A stretch of 64,000 bases of DNA, from the NCBI GenBank assembly GCA_963575745.1, contig CAUYUJ010016296.1:1-64000 (forward strand), given 5' to 3'. Numbering within the stretch: position 1 is the first letter of the stretch; every line of letters starts with the position of its first letter. The DNA comes from Prorocentrum cordatum. Its lineage: Eukaryota > Sar > Dinophyceae > Prorocentrales > Prorocentraceae. Shown piece after piece: positions 1-11,257 of this stretch. Both the position numbers and the translations under genes were made by a program. The notes beneath the pieces are model-generated. The model was not told the DNA's origin, made no database searches, and worked only from the letters and a program-made list of their open reading frames with translations.

Positions 1-21
1 AAGGCCTTCGCGGAGCTCAAC

Positions 22-922
22 GTGCTTGAGAGCAAAGTTAGGCAACGAGAAAACGTCGAAATCAGGGCCGATATTCAGAACATCTCGAATCGCCAGGAGG
101 CTTCCGACATCAGGATGAACAACTTGGAACGACAGTTGCAGGATCTCAAGAAGAGCCCCAGTGTGATATCAGGTGCAGCCTCGACTACGGCACCTTCCTG
201 CGGAGGGGGCCCACCAGGACTCTCAGGACCCCCCACTTTCAGTCCCAGCTATGTGGAGCTCACAGTCTGGACAGACTGGAATGGGACAGCGGTTACACGT
301 TCGGCCAGTATGATGAGAGACACGGACGCTGCACAATTCATCACTAATTTGAAGACGGCCATTGCAGCAGAGGATGAAGCTAGGATCGACTACGAGGGCA
401 CATTACGTATGAATGGAAGTAGAATGATGTTGAGTACGATCAAAATCACATTCATTGTAGGAACCGACTCCTCGACGTTATACAACGTGAAGCGTGCTTT
501 TGATGATGCTTTAACTCCGAATCCCCAAAGGAATGCGGCTCAGGTTTCGAGGTCCCCTCCAGATTATGACAGCATGTTCCAGGGCATGTTACAACGACCC
601 AGTCGGGTCCGTGTGCGCATAGAGGCCCCACCTAGGAAACGTGATCATATCGGTGCTGTGGGCCGCTTCTATGGGGCATACCGCGAGTGTACCAACAGTG
701 AGGCTATGGAGATCAGGGGGGGGGACAGGATCGGGACCCAACGGACGGAGCACAATGTGGACCAAGCCGCAGGACCCTCAGCATCGACCCGTGGAACTGG
801 CATCCTTTCGTATCAATACAGGGTGGACAGTGGACCGCGAGATCTGGGAGGGTGTACTTATGCGAAGCGGTGTGACGACTACATACGACACATATGTGAC
901 GAACCTTGCCGGCAGGGTGTGA
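22..922 (+). pseudogene. LINE ORF1 protein, 3' part, frameshifted
   Basis: ORF1 of a LINE; such proteins bind the element RNA. The visible N-terminal part (residues about 5-45 from the window start) is a heptad-like coiled coil, followed by a Gly/Pro linker and a C-terminal domain containing a short APPRKRDHIGAVGRF block that is also conserved in copies 2 and 3. The reading frame is broken in the G-run at about 712-722: copy 2 has fewer Gs there and keeps the true end (SLAGRV then UGA). In copy 1 the true C-terminus continues in a second frame (about 720-922). The start codon lies before the window. Identification rests on position upstream of the endonuclease and homology to copies 2 and 3. 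Confidence 0.8.
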
Positions 923-3900
923 CGGTGCAGAGGTTCCAGTCGGGCTGGTGGCCCCGCAGCCCAGCTTAGGCTAGGCACCCAGAATCGTATGAAACAAGGG
1001 GCTACAGCAGATCGGGGATTTGCTTGCGTGAGGGCACTTCTTTCTCACGGCTGTTCAAGTGTTCTGTTTACAGGAGTGTGAACACTTACCGTCCAATTCA
1101 ATCCAGCTGCTTGGCTGGTATCTAGTTTACTCAAGTGACAGGAAGGCTTCCGTAGCTTTGAGGGGGAAGTCTTGTCGCAACATAGTTCGCTCTTGGTGTA
1201 ATCATGCTCGTCTTGCTATTGTGTGCTTGCGTCATCCGTGTATCTTTCTTGTCTTTGCGTACTTTCCGAACAGATCGGGGAAACGTTCACTGGAGGTGGC
1301 TTTTGAGATGCTGAAAACAATCGAAACAACTTATCGGAGGTGGAAGGAGGAGTGCAGATACACATGTTGAGCTTGCGCCCGACATCACCTGTTCAGGAGG
1401 CACGGTGACTGGAGGTGCTGTGCAGATTCTCGACGGGAGGGGATATGGGAATGATGCGGAGGATAGACGGTGGGAGGAGGACATGTGGCGATCTCAGCTG
1501 CAGGAATGGCTGTGTCGGATGCGCTTGCTGGCAATCAATTCTCTTGGCTCGCCGTGCTCTCGGCAGCCGACTTTCGTGCATCGTGCGAACAATGCTCGAC
1601 GCAAGTCTGGGACGAAGACTATTGCGCCAAAAGTGCTTGACTATCTCATGGTCCCACAATCCTGGGAGGGTGACTTGGTTGAATGCCGAACGGATTGGAT
1701 CCCGGAGACCCCGACTACCAACTTCTCGGATCATGCCTGTTTCTACGCCGAGTTTCATATGCAGAGCCCTCAGGCCACGAAATATCAGGGCCGCCCTGGC
1801 CACCACACGAGCCGCAAAGAGTTCCAATCGTATCGGGGGGAGGCCCAGTTTCAGTTCCTGGCGGGCGCCCAGATCCCGACGGTGCCCCCGCAACGTCTTG
1901 CTGAAACGATTGCTGGACATGCGTTGCCGCTCCTCACGGTGAGGGCCCCCAGGTACTCTCGAGGGCTCCCGCCGAGTAGGACTCCTCAGCATGCCGAGCT
2001 GGAGGTACAACTCAGAGAGGCACGTGCTAGGAAGGACAGAGCGTTGGCTCGGGACCTTCGACGTCGCATCAGACCGCTTGCGCGGGAATATCGCCGACGG
2101 AAGGTGGAGTGGGAGGCGCTGCCATCTAGGAAGGGGAGGGGGACACGTGTGACGGAGTTGAGGGTGACGGACACTGGGGGAGGGGATATGGGGCCTACGA
2201 CTATGATGACGGAGGACAGGGAACTGTGGGCGGAGGAGGTGGAGCGATATGCTGTGCAGAGTATGACTTGTGATGACTCCAGAGCCCGCAATCGGGAGCT
2301 TGTGTCCACACTGCGTCGCCATGCATCTCAATCAACAGCCTCTTCGGACAACACACTTACGATTACATACTCTACTATTCTGCAGGCGCGGAGCAGGCTC
2401 CGAACAGGACGGGCCTGTGGGCCCGACGGCATCTCGGTTGAACTTCTCAAATCTCTTTCGTGGAGGTCGGTGCGTTCTATCTGTAAGGTTTTCTCTGATA
2501 TATTCAACGGGCTTCGCCCGACGCCAAGGGAATGGCAGGAAGTATACCTAACACTTATGCCGAAAACGAGCAAACTGGAGACATTGCGACAAACAAGGAA
2601 CCTGCTTGTCGGAAATACCTTGGCCAAGTGGTGTCTCACGTGTGTGGCGATTTTACTGGAACGATGTGTGGAACCCTTCATGAGTGATATGGCGATTTAC
2701 GGTTTTACCAGCGGACGACGCTGCTGGGAGATTTCATCGGCCATGAAATGTATTGCACAACATGCTTCCACATGGGGGCGAGATCAAACGGAGTGGCTCC
2801 TCAGCTGTGACATCGAGCGGGCGTTCGATGCTGTGACGTTGCCGACAGTCTCGAGAGCGATGACGGCCCTTGGGATCAGTGCACGGTTACAGTATGCATT
2901 ATTGGAGCCTCTCTCATCTACTTCATGCACGGTGCTGTTTGAAGGAGTGACAATCCCCAATGTGCAGTGGGATAGGTCGCTCCGTACTGGTGGTGCCGAA
3001 TCACCTATCGCGTTCACTATTTTCACTATTGCTATGTGGCGTGATGTGATTGCTCGCCTGGATCAGCGCGGTGTCGGAGTTGAGATGCCATGCCATGATG
3101 GTCATTGTCGGTATGCACGCTGGAATCATGCTCTCTGGGCTGACCATATTTTTCTGGCCGCCAAGTCAGCATCGGAGGCGCAGGGAGCGGCCGCTGCCTT
3201 CACTACTGCTCTCAGGGATTGGGGGATGGAGTGGAAGGAGGAGAGTCTAGAGATGATGGTGTGTGGTACTCAGTACACTGATACGGTCACGGTTCAGATT
3301 GGCTCGCGGACTGTACCTTTCAAGCAGGTTGAGAGTTTGAATGTGCCGGGGTATCAGATTCCCAGAAGTTTCACTTCTATCCACACGGATGTGCAGGAGC
3401 GCGTCCAGCAGGCCCGAAGGGCATTCTTTGCGCAGGTGCAATACTTTACGTGCAGGGCGTTGCCTCTGGTGAAGAAGTTTCGTCGATATCAATCGACTGT
3501 GCAGAGCCGCCTTTTATATGCAGCAGAGGCCATCACGATTGACAGTGAGGGTGTGAGGGTTATTCATGCGTTCGAGGGTATGTGTCTTCTGAGAATGTCA
3601 GGGAGGAGGAAGCCAGGAGATGTGGGGTGGGAGGTATGGCGGCCAGCTGCACTGACACGAGTCAGGACAATCTTCTGCGATGGGGGTTTCCCGTCGGCTG
3701 TGCAGATGCTGTGTTGGAAGAGCTGGGGCATGATGCGCTCCACGAGGCAATACTTACTATCTTTGGAGGAGGACAGGGCGGCAAGGACGGAGGTAGAGGT
3801 GGAGGGATCAACGACTCAACGTGATAAACGTGTTCGCTTTGCGGATGGACGGGGGGGGGGGATGTACCTACAGCGACTGTGATGGAGGTGGAGGGGAGGA

Positions 3901-5170
3901 TTACGGATATGGAGAGGCGGCTGGAGGATCTTTGCTCGCAGGTTGCCTGTTCCATTGCCCGCTCGCAGCCGATGCCCTCTGGAGAGGGAGCTGCCCACGC
4001 TCTCAGAGGCGAGCCACTTGCCGTCTCAAAGGGGAGGAGGGCCTTTCGAGACTCCCGACGTGCGCTTATGATGTGCAATGTTGGCTGGGTCACGGCTCGC
4101 GACACAATTACAGAGGTTCTACGACAACACGGCAACAGGGCCTTATCTAGTTCGGGCAAACGGCTTCGTGGAGGCCCTGTGTCTGTGGGCGGACGGTCTT
4201 GGCAGTTCCCATACATTCAGTTCTTTGGGGAAAAGTGGTGGGAGTCTGTACGGGGTGATTGGGTTCAGTTCTTGGAGGTATGGAAGCAACTCCTTATACG
4301 ATACAACAAAACTAAGGTCTATGATTACTTTGTGGTGTCTTGGAAGGGCTCTCCTAATGGACCTCGAGGCTCCCCTGAGGCTCGAGAGAAGGCCGATACT
4401 GAGATGGTCGACACCGCGACCAACCCTCTGCACCCCAAGTTAGACTTCCCAAAGAGTCGCCGCCAAGCTTGCAATGCGATATGCGATGATCCAGGAACGC
4501 GCGACTGTTGTGGGTATATCGTCAGAGGGTTTGGCTGCTGAGTTCAAGGGGACTCATATACTATCTGCTCCCTGGGCTCCAGGGGTTAAATGGCAGATGT
4601 GGAATCGTGGCTACTGCAATGGAGCGACAGCTTGCCGATGATTGATTGCTACCTTTGAGCTCGCCGCGTGTTTCTATCTGAGGGGCTGCTGCCTTGGGAC
4701 GTGAGAATGGAGACACGGATTCAGGAGGACAAACACGAGCGGATGAATTGACGCATGAGGCCAGATGTGGCCGCACATTCTACAGAACTCATTGTTATCT
4801 ATATCCATTCGAAACTTATCTCTTACCGTTCGCCATCAGGGGAGGCTTTGATGGCGGGGTTGACCAGCAAGGATCAGGTGTGGTTTTCTGGCTTCAGATC
4901 GGCGTAATCAATACTCAGTGGCAATCCCAGTGAAGATAGGAATTCGCTTCCGCGAGAACGTAGGGCCCCTTCCCTGCTGGCATGGGAGTTGCTGGTTTCT
5001 AGGCCGTTGCCCAGCGTTTGGAGGCGATGTGGGCCGAGCGCCGTGGCTCATCGAAGAAGGAGCTACAGTCACAGAATGTGAATTGTCGGCAGCCGAAGCG
5101 CTGCTTAGCGCTGCCCGTGTGCTTCTGCGGGACCGGTCCTCGCCCAGCTGCACCCAGCTGGGAACGCGAG
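923..5170 (+). pseudogene. LINE ORF2 polyprotein (endonuclease-RT-RNase H-like), decayed
   Basis: It follows the ORF1 UGA (920-922) in the same frame; the first ATG is at 989. The endonuclease part is frameshifted near 1,050 and has lost about 28 bp near 1,368, which removes the catalytic GDFN segment present in copy 2 at 7,435-7,450; the deletion lies between short repeats (TGAGCTTG-like). A long open stretch, 1,405-3,882, carries the end of the endonuclease (SDHACFYAEF) and the RT: motif A DIERAFD, motif B RTGGAESPIAF, motif C WADH at 3,136-3,147. A G11 run at about 3,853 breaks the frame, and the RNase H-like tail (to about 5,130) is scrambled by many small indels. Not functional as read. 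Confidence 0.85.
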
Positions 5171-5190
5171 TCCAAACAAACAAAACAAAC
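5143..5190 (+). other. LINE copy 1 3' hairpin and CAAA-type tail
   Basis: A perfect 8 bp stem CCCAGCTG / CAGCTGGG with loop CACC (5,143-5,162) is followed by a CAAACAAA-type tail. The same hairpin and tail end copy 2. A conserved 3' hairpin is a plausible recognition site for the element's RT; that role is inferred. Confidence 0.7.
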
Positions 5191-5226
5191 CAACGAGTCG
5201 AGCTAGGAAAGCTCTACGAGTTTCCC

Positions 5227-5234
5227 GGCTCAAG
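5227..5234 (+). other. spliced-leader remnant at LINE 5' end
   Basis: GGCTCAAG equals the last 8 nt of the dinoflagellate spliced leader (…TTTTGGCTCAAG). It sits exactly at the 5' junction of the element. The same or a shorter form occurs at the 5' ends of the elements at 12,613, 35,409 and 44,097. That it comes from trans-splicing of the element RNA is inference. Confidence 0.6.
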
Positions 5235-5363
5235 ACATCTCGGCTCTAGGGCTCCTGGACCCCACAGGAGCTCAGGGGGTGTCGGCGCCGCGGGGAAGCG
5301 GCGCGGCGGCCATCGCTGCCATCGACGAGTACGGCATCTTCCAGGCAAGCCAGGCCGCCTGCT

Positions 5364-6975
5364 GTGTGTGCTGTAATTTGTTGTTTTGTTGTCGTGTGTG
5401 CAAAGACGGACGGGTACGACTTTTCAGTGCTTGCGAGACGTTTCCAGCTGGAGGATATTTCCCCGACTGTTCCATATTTGCAGTACTCACAGGATTACGG
5501 ACAGAGACCAGATTCCGCTGTTGAGAGGGCATCTCGGAAAAGGCAAATTCAGGATACCGAGCAGATTGTACGTGACCTTCCATTGGACGGGAGATTGAAT
5601 ACTGCCGACTCCACACCAGATAGTGATAGCCATTGTGTTGTCCCACCTTCATTTGTGAATATTAATACAGGACTCATGAATATGATGCAGACTCCTTCCA
5701 ACGCAGCTGTGGCGGGAGCTACAACCAACGGAGGGCGTGCGGGAGGGGTTCCAGTAGGTCAGGTCAGTCCTGGAGGTCAAGGATCTGGAGGCGCTCCTGT
5801 TGTTCCTAGAGGCCCAGCTCCACAAGGTGCTCTAGGGGGACCACCAGGTATGCCCACGGAGGCACAACAAGCGGCGGCCCAAGCGGCTGTTGTCCCTGAA
5901 GGTGCTGGGGAGCGTCAGGGTATGCAGGGTGTTAGCGACGACGCCCAACGAAATGTCAAACATCGTGTCAACGGTCCTCAGGAGGCACTCTTGGGGGAAC
6001 TCGAGGAGAAGCGAAAGAAACTCAGTGTGGTCTCGGACGAGGCCCCATCCTGGTTCAAGGCCTTCGCGGAGCTCAACGTACTCGAGAGCAAAGTTAGGCA
6101 ACAAGAAAACGTCGAAATTAGGGCCGATATCCAGAGCATCTCGAACCGTCAGGAGGCCTCCGACATCAGGATGAGCAACTTGGAACGACAAATGCAGGAT
6201 CTCAAGAAGAACCCCAGTGTGATATCAGGTGCTGCCTCGACCACGGCACCTTCCTATGGAGGAGGCCCACCAGGACTCTCGGGACTATCCAGCTTCAATC
6301 CCAGCTATGTGGAGCTCACAGGCTGGACTGACTGGAACGGGACAGCGGTGACACGTTCGGCCAGTATGATGAGACACGGACGCTGCACAATTCATCACTA
6401 ATTTGAAGACGGCCATCGCTGCAGAGGATGAAGCTAGGATCGATTACGAGGGCACATTACGTATGAATGGAAGTAGAATGATGTTGAGTACGATCAAAAT
6501 CAAATTCATTGTAGGAACCGACTCTTCGACACAATACAACGTGAGGCGTGCTTTTGATGATGCTTTAACTCCGAATCCCCAGGGGAATGCGGCTCAGGTT
6601 TCGAGGTCACCTCCAGACTATGACAGCATGTTCCAGGGCATGTTACAACGACCCAGTCGGGTCCGCGTACGTATAGAAGCTCCACCATGGAAACGTGATC
6701 ATATCGGAGCTGTGGGACGCTTCTATGGGACATGCCGCGAGTGTACCAACAGTGAGGCCATGGAGATCAGGGGGGAGACAGGGTCGGGACCCAACGGACG
6801 GAGCACAATGTGGACCAAGCCGCAGGATCCTCAGCATCGACCTGTGGAACTGGCATCCTTTCGTATCAATGCGGGGTGGACAGTGGACCGCGAGATCTGG
6901 GAGGGTGTACTTATGCGCAGCGGTGTGACGACTACATACGACACATTTGTTGCGAGTCTTGCCGGCAGGGTGTGA
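5364..6975 (+). pseudogene. LINE ORF1 protein, copy 2 (one 2-nt frameshift)
   Basis: ORF1 protein of about 537 residues if the frame is corrected. The first ATG in frame is at 5,364. Residues 1-110 have no recognised domain; about 110-185 are Gly/Pro/Gln rich; about 215-285 form a coiled coil (heptads through LESKVRQQENVEIRAD and NLERQMQDLKK); the C-terminal domain carries APPWKRDHIGAVGRFYG, matching APPWKRPHIKQVSRFQG in copy 3. Near 6,373 two bases present in copy 1 are missing, giving an early stop; the rest reads open from 6,403 to 6,975. Probable role: RNA-binding chaperone of the retrotransposition particle, from LINE biology. Confidence 0.8.
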
Positions 6976-6978
6976 CGG
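6973..6978 (+). promoter_or_regulatory. in-frame UGA-CGG between ORF1 and ORF2 (candidate readthrough)
   Basis: ORF1 ends GTG-TGA and the ORF2 frame continues unchanged from CGG. The endonuclease similarity begins about 16 codons later. UGA followed by CGG is an established leaky context. Copy 1 has the same UGA-CGG at 920-925. Confidence 0.5.
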
Positions 6979-9900
6979 TGCAGAGGTGCCAGTCGGGCTG
7001 GTGGCCCCACAGCCCAACATAGGCTAGGCACCCAGAATCTTATGAAACAAGGGGCTACAGCAGATCGGGGATTTGCTTGCATGAGGGCACTTCTTTCTCA
7101 CGGCTGTGAAGTGTTCTGTTTGCAGGAGTGTGAACACTTACCGTCCAATTCAATTCAGCTGCTTGGCTGGCACCTAGTTTATTCAAGTGACAGGAAGGCT
7201 TCCATAGCTTTGAGGGGGAAGTCTTGTCACAACATAGTTCGCTCTTGGAGTAGTCATGCTCGTCTTGCTATTGTGTGCTTGCGTCATCCATGTATCTTTC
7301 TTGTCTCTGCATACTTTCCGAACAGATCGGAGAATCGTTCATTGGAGGTGGCTTTTGAGATGCTGAAAACAATCGAAACAACTTATCGGAGGTGGAAGGA
7401 GGAGTGCAGATACACATGTGAGCTTGTGATTGCAGGGGATTTTAATGTTGAGCTTGCGCCCGACATCACCTGTTCAGGAGGCACGGTGACTGGAGGTGCT
7501 GTGCAGATTCTCGACGGGAGGGGATATGGGAATGATACGGAGGACAGACGGTGGGAGGAGGACATGTGGCGATCCCAGCTGCAGGAGTGGCTGTGTCGGA
7601 TGCGCTTGCTGGCAGTCAATTCTCTCGGCTCGCCGTACTCTCGGCAGCCGACTTTCGTGCGTCGTGCGAATAATGCTCGACGCAAGTCTGGGGCGAAGAC
7701 TATTGCGCCAAAAGTGCTTGACTATCTCGTGGTCCCACAATCCTGGGAGGGTGGCTTGGTTGAACGCCGAACGGATTGGATCCCAGAGACCCCGACTACC
7801 AACTTCTCGGATCATGCCTGTGTCTACGCCGAGTTCCATATGCAGAACCCTCAGGTCACGAAATATCAAGGCCCCCCTAGCCACCACACAAGCCACAAAG
7901 AGTTCCAATCGTATCGGGAGGAGGCCCAATTTCAGGTCCTGGCGGACGTCCAGATCCCGACGGTGCCCCCACAACGTCTTGCTGAAACGATTGCTGGACA
8001 TGCGTTACCGCTCCTCACGGTGAGAGCCCCAAGGTACTCTCGAGGGCTCCCGCCGAGTAGGACCCCCCAGCATGCCGACCTGGAGGTGCAACTCAGGGAG
8101 GCACGTGCTAGGAAGGACAGAGCGTTGGCTCGGGACCTTCGACGTCGCATCAGACCGCTTGCGCGGGAATATCGCCGACGGAAGGTGGAGTGGGAGGACT
8201 ACCATCTAGGAAGGGGAGGAGGACACGTGTGACGGAGTTGAGGGTGACGGACACTGGGGGAGGGGATGTGGGTCCTACGACTATGATGACGGAGGACAGG
8301 GAACTATGGGCGGAGGAGGTGGTGCGATATGCTGTGCAGAGTATGACTTGTGATGACTTCAAGAGCCCGCCAATCGGGAGATGGTGTACACACTGCGTCG
8401 CCATGATCTTCAATTCTAACAGCCTCTCGACAAAACACATTACGATCACATACTCACTATTCTGCGCGCGGAGCAGGACTACAAGACGCTCAGGACGGGC
8501 TGTGGGGCCCCCATCAATCTTCGGGTGAAATTCTTCAAGCTATTTCGTTGGAGGTCAGGGTCTGATTGGTTAAGGTTTTCTCTGAATATCAACGGGCTTC
8601 GCCCGACGCCAAGGGAATGGCAGGAAGTATACCTAACACTTATGCCGAAAACGAGTAAACTGGAAACATTGCGACAAACAAGGATCCTGCTTGTTGGAAA
8701 TACCTTGGCCAAGTGGTATCTCACGTGCGTGACGATTTTACTGGAAAGATGTGTGGAACCCTTCATGAGTGATATGGCGGTTTACGGTTTTACCAGCGGA
8801 CGGCGTTGCTGGGAGATTTCATCGGCCATGAAATGTATTGCACAGCATGCTTCCACATGGGGGAGAGATCAAACGGCGTGGCTCCTCAGCTGTGACATCG
8901 AGCGGGCGTTCGATGCTGTGACGCTGCCGACAGTCTCGAGAGCGATGACGGCCCTGGGGATCAGTGCACGGTTACAGTATGCGTTATTGGAGCCTCTCTC
9001 ATCTACCTCATGCACGGTGCTGTTTGAAGGAGTGACAATCCCAAATGTGCAATGGGACAGGTCGCTCCGTACTGGGGGTACCGAATCACCTATCGCGTTT
9101 ACTATTGTCACTATTGCTATGTGGCGGGATGTGATTGCTCGCCTGGACCAGCGCGGTGTCGGAGTCGAGATGCCATGCCATGACGATCACTGCCGGTATG
9201 CACGGTGGAATCATGCTCTCTGGGCCGACAATATTTTTCTGGCCGCCAAGTCAGCATCGGAGGCGCAGGTAGCAGCCACTGCCTTCACCACTGCTCTCAG
9301 GGATTGGGGGATGGAGTGGAAGGAGGAGAGTTTAGAGATGATGGTGTGTGGTACTCAGTACACTGATACGGTCACGGTTCAGATTGGCTCGCGGATTGTA
9401 CCTTTCAAGCATGTTGAGAGTTTGAATGTGCTGGGATATCAGATTCCCAGAAGTTTCACTGCTATCCACACGGATGTGCAGGAGCGCGTCCAGCAGGCCT
9501 GACGGGCGTTCTTTGCGCAGGTGCAGTATTTTACGTGCAGGGCGTTGCCTCTGGTGAAGAAGTTTCGTCGATATCAATCGACTGTGCAGAGCCGCCTTTT
9601 ATATGCAGCAGAGGCCATCACGATTGACAGTGAGTGTGTGAGGGTTACTCATGCGTTCGAGGGTATGTGTCTTCTGAGAATGTCAGGGAGGAGGAAGCCA
9701 GGAGATGTGGGGTGGGAGGTATGGCGGCCAGCTGCACTGACACGTGTCAGGACAATCTTCTGCGATGGGGGTTTCCCATCGGCTGTGCAGTTGCTGTGCT
9801 GGAAGAGCTGGGGCATGATGCGCTCCACGAGGCAATATTTACTATCTTTGGAGGAGGACAGGACGGCAAGGACGGAGGTTGAGGTGGAGGGATCAACGAC

Positions 9901-10599
9901 TCAACGTGCTAAACGTGTTCGCTTTACGGAGGGACGGGGGGAGGATATACCTGCTGCGACTGTGATGGAGGCGGAGGGGAGGATTACGGACATGGAGAGG
10001 AGGCTGGAGGATCTCTGCTCGCAGGTCGCCTGTTCCATTGCCCGCTCACAGCCGATGCCCTCTGGAGAGGGAGCTACCCACACTCTCAGAGACGAGCCGC
10101 TTGCCGTCTCAAAGGGGAGGAGGGCCTTTCGAGACTCCCGACGCGCGCTTATGATGTACAATGTTGGCTGGGTCACGGCTCGCGACACAATAACAGAGGT
10201 TCTACGACAACACGGCAGCAGGGCCTTATCTAGTTCGGGCAAACGGCTTCGTGGAGGCCCTGTGTCTGTGGGCGGACGGTCTTGGCAGTTCCCATACATT
10301 CAGTTCTTCGGGGAAAAGTGGTGGGAGTCTGTACGGGGTGATTGGGTTCAGTTCTTGGAGGTATGGAAGCAACTCCTTACACAATACAACAAAACTAAGG
10401 TCTATGATTACTTTGTGGTGTCTTGGAAGGGCTCTCCTAATGGACCTCGAGGCTCCCCTGAGGCTCGTGAGAAGGCCGATACTGAGATGGTCGATGCCGC
10501 GACCAACCCTCTGCACCCCAAGTATGACCCCAAAGAGTCCGCCAAGCTTGCAATACGTTATGCTATGATCCAGGAGCGTGCGACTGTGTGGGATATATC

Positions 10600-11200
10600 A
10601 TCAGAGGGTTTTGCTGTTGAGTTCAAGGGTGACTCACTACTTATCTGCTCCTGGCTCCAGGGTAAATGGAGATGTGAGAATCGTGGCTACTGCAAGAGGA
10701 CAGCTGCCATGATTGATTGTACCTTTGAGCTCGCCGCGTGTTTCAATCTGAGGCCTGCTGCCTTGGGACGTGAGATATGGAGACACGAATTCAGGGAGGA
10801 CAATACACGAGCGGATGAATTGACGCATGAGGCCAGATATGGCCGCACATTCTACAGAACTCATTGTTATCTATATCCATTCGAAACTTATCTCGTACCG
10901 TTCGCTATCAGGGGAGGCTTTGATGGCGGGGTTGACCAGCAAGGATCAGGATGTGGTTTCTGGCTTCAGATCGGCTTAATCAATACTCAGTGCAATCCCA
11001 GTGAGATAGGAATCGCTTCCGCGAGAACCGTGGGCCCCTTCCCTGCTGGGCATGAGTTTGCTGTTTCTAGTGCCGTGCCCCTCGTTTGGAGGGATGTGGC
11101 CGAGGCCGCGTGGCTCCTCGAAGGAGCTACAGTCACAGAATGTGAATTGTCGGCAGCCGAAGCGCTGCTTAGCGCTGCCCGTGTGCTTCTGCGGGACCGG
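10600..11200 (+). other. RNase H-like domain with circularly permuted motif order (copy 2)
   Basis: Within one uninterrupted frame the motifs are, in order: GDSLLICSWLQGKW (Asp at 10,631), HEFREDNTRADELTHEA (Asp at 10,814), GGFDGGVDQQGSGCGFW (Asp at 10,922) and ATVTECELSAAEALL (Glu at 11,144). In ordinary RNase H the last two come first. All four acidic residues are present. The fold assignment is by motif only. Confidence 0.65.
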
Positions 11201-11206
11201 TCCTCG

Positions 11207-11257
11207 CCCAGCTGCACCCAGCTGGGAACGCGAGTCCAAACAAACAAACAAAACCAA
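11207..11257 (+). other. LINE copy 2 3' hairpin and CAAA-type tail
   Basis: CCCAGCTG (11,207-11,214), loop CACC, CAGCTGGG (11,219-11,226), then a CAAACAAACAAA-type tail. It is identical to the copy 1 end and immediately followed by the right half of the integration site. Confidence 0.7.

Larger units (their letters stand above)
1..5190 (+). mobile_element. LINE (non-LTR retrotransposon) copy 1, 5' end outside window
   Basis: This copy is closely similar along its whole length to the copy at 5,227-11,257, so it is the same family. It begins inside ORF1 because the window starts there. Order: ORF1 remainder, in-frame UGA, endonuclease, reverse transcriptase, RNase H-like C-terminus, 3' hairpin, (CAAA)n-like tail. 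It carries several frame breaks and a deletion of the endonuclease GDFN motif, so it is a dead copy. Between about 4,430 and 5,040 small indels relative to copy 2 cluster densely. Confidence 0.9.
5227..11257 (+). mobile_element. LINE copy 2, full length but mutated
   Basis: The 5' end is placed at GGCTCAAG (5,227) directly after a CTACGAGTTTCCC target flank. The 3' end is the CAAA-rich tail ending at 11,257, directly before GGTTGACGGTTTACCGCCGG. These two flanks are the two sides of the hairpin site that is seen unoccupied at 15,603, 17,980 and 51,275. It contains a 5' UTR (5,227-5,363), ORF1, an in-frame UGA, and ORF2. About 33 bp separate it from the tail of copy 1. Confidence 0.88.

Noticed and set aside
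9500-9505. UGA-CGG inside ORF2 of copy 2 as a programmed readthrough site
   Set aside because: Copies 1 and 3 have a sense codon here (CGA in copy 1), so it is a simple nonsense mutation.
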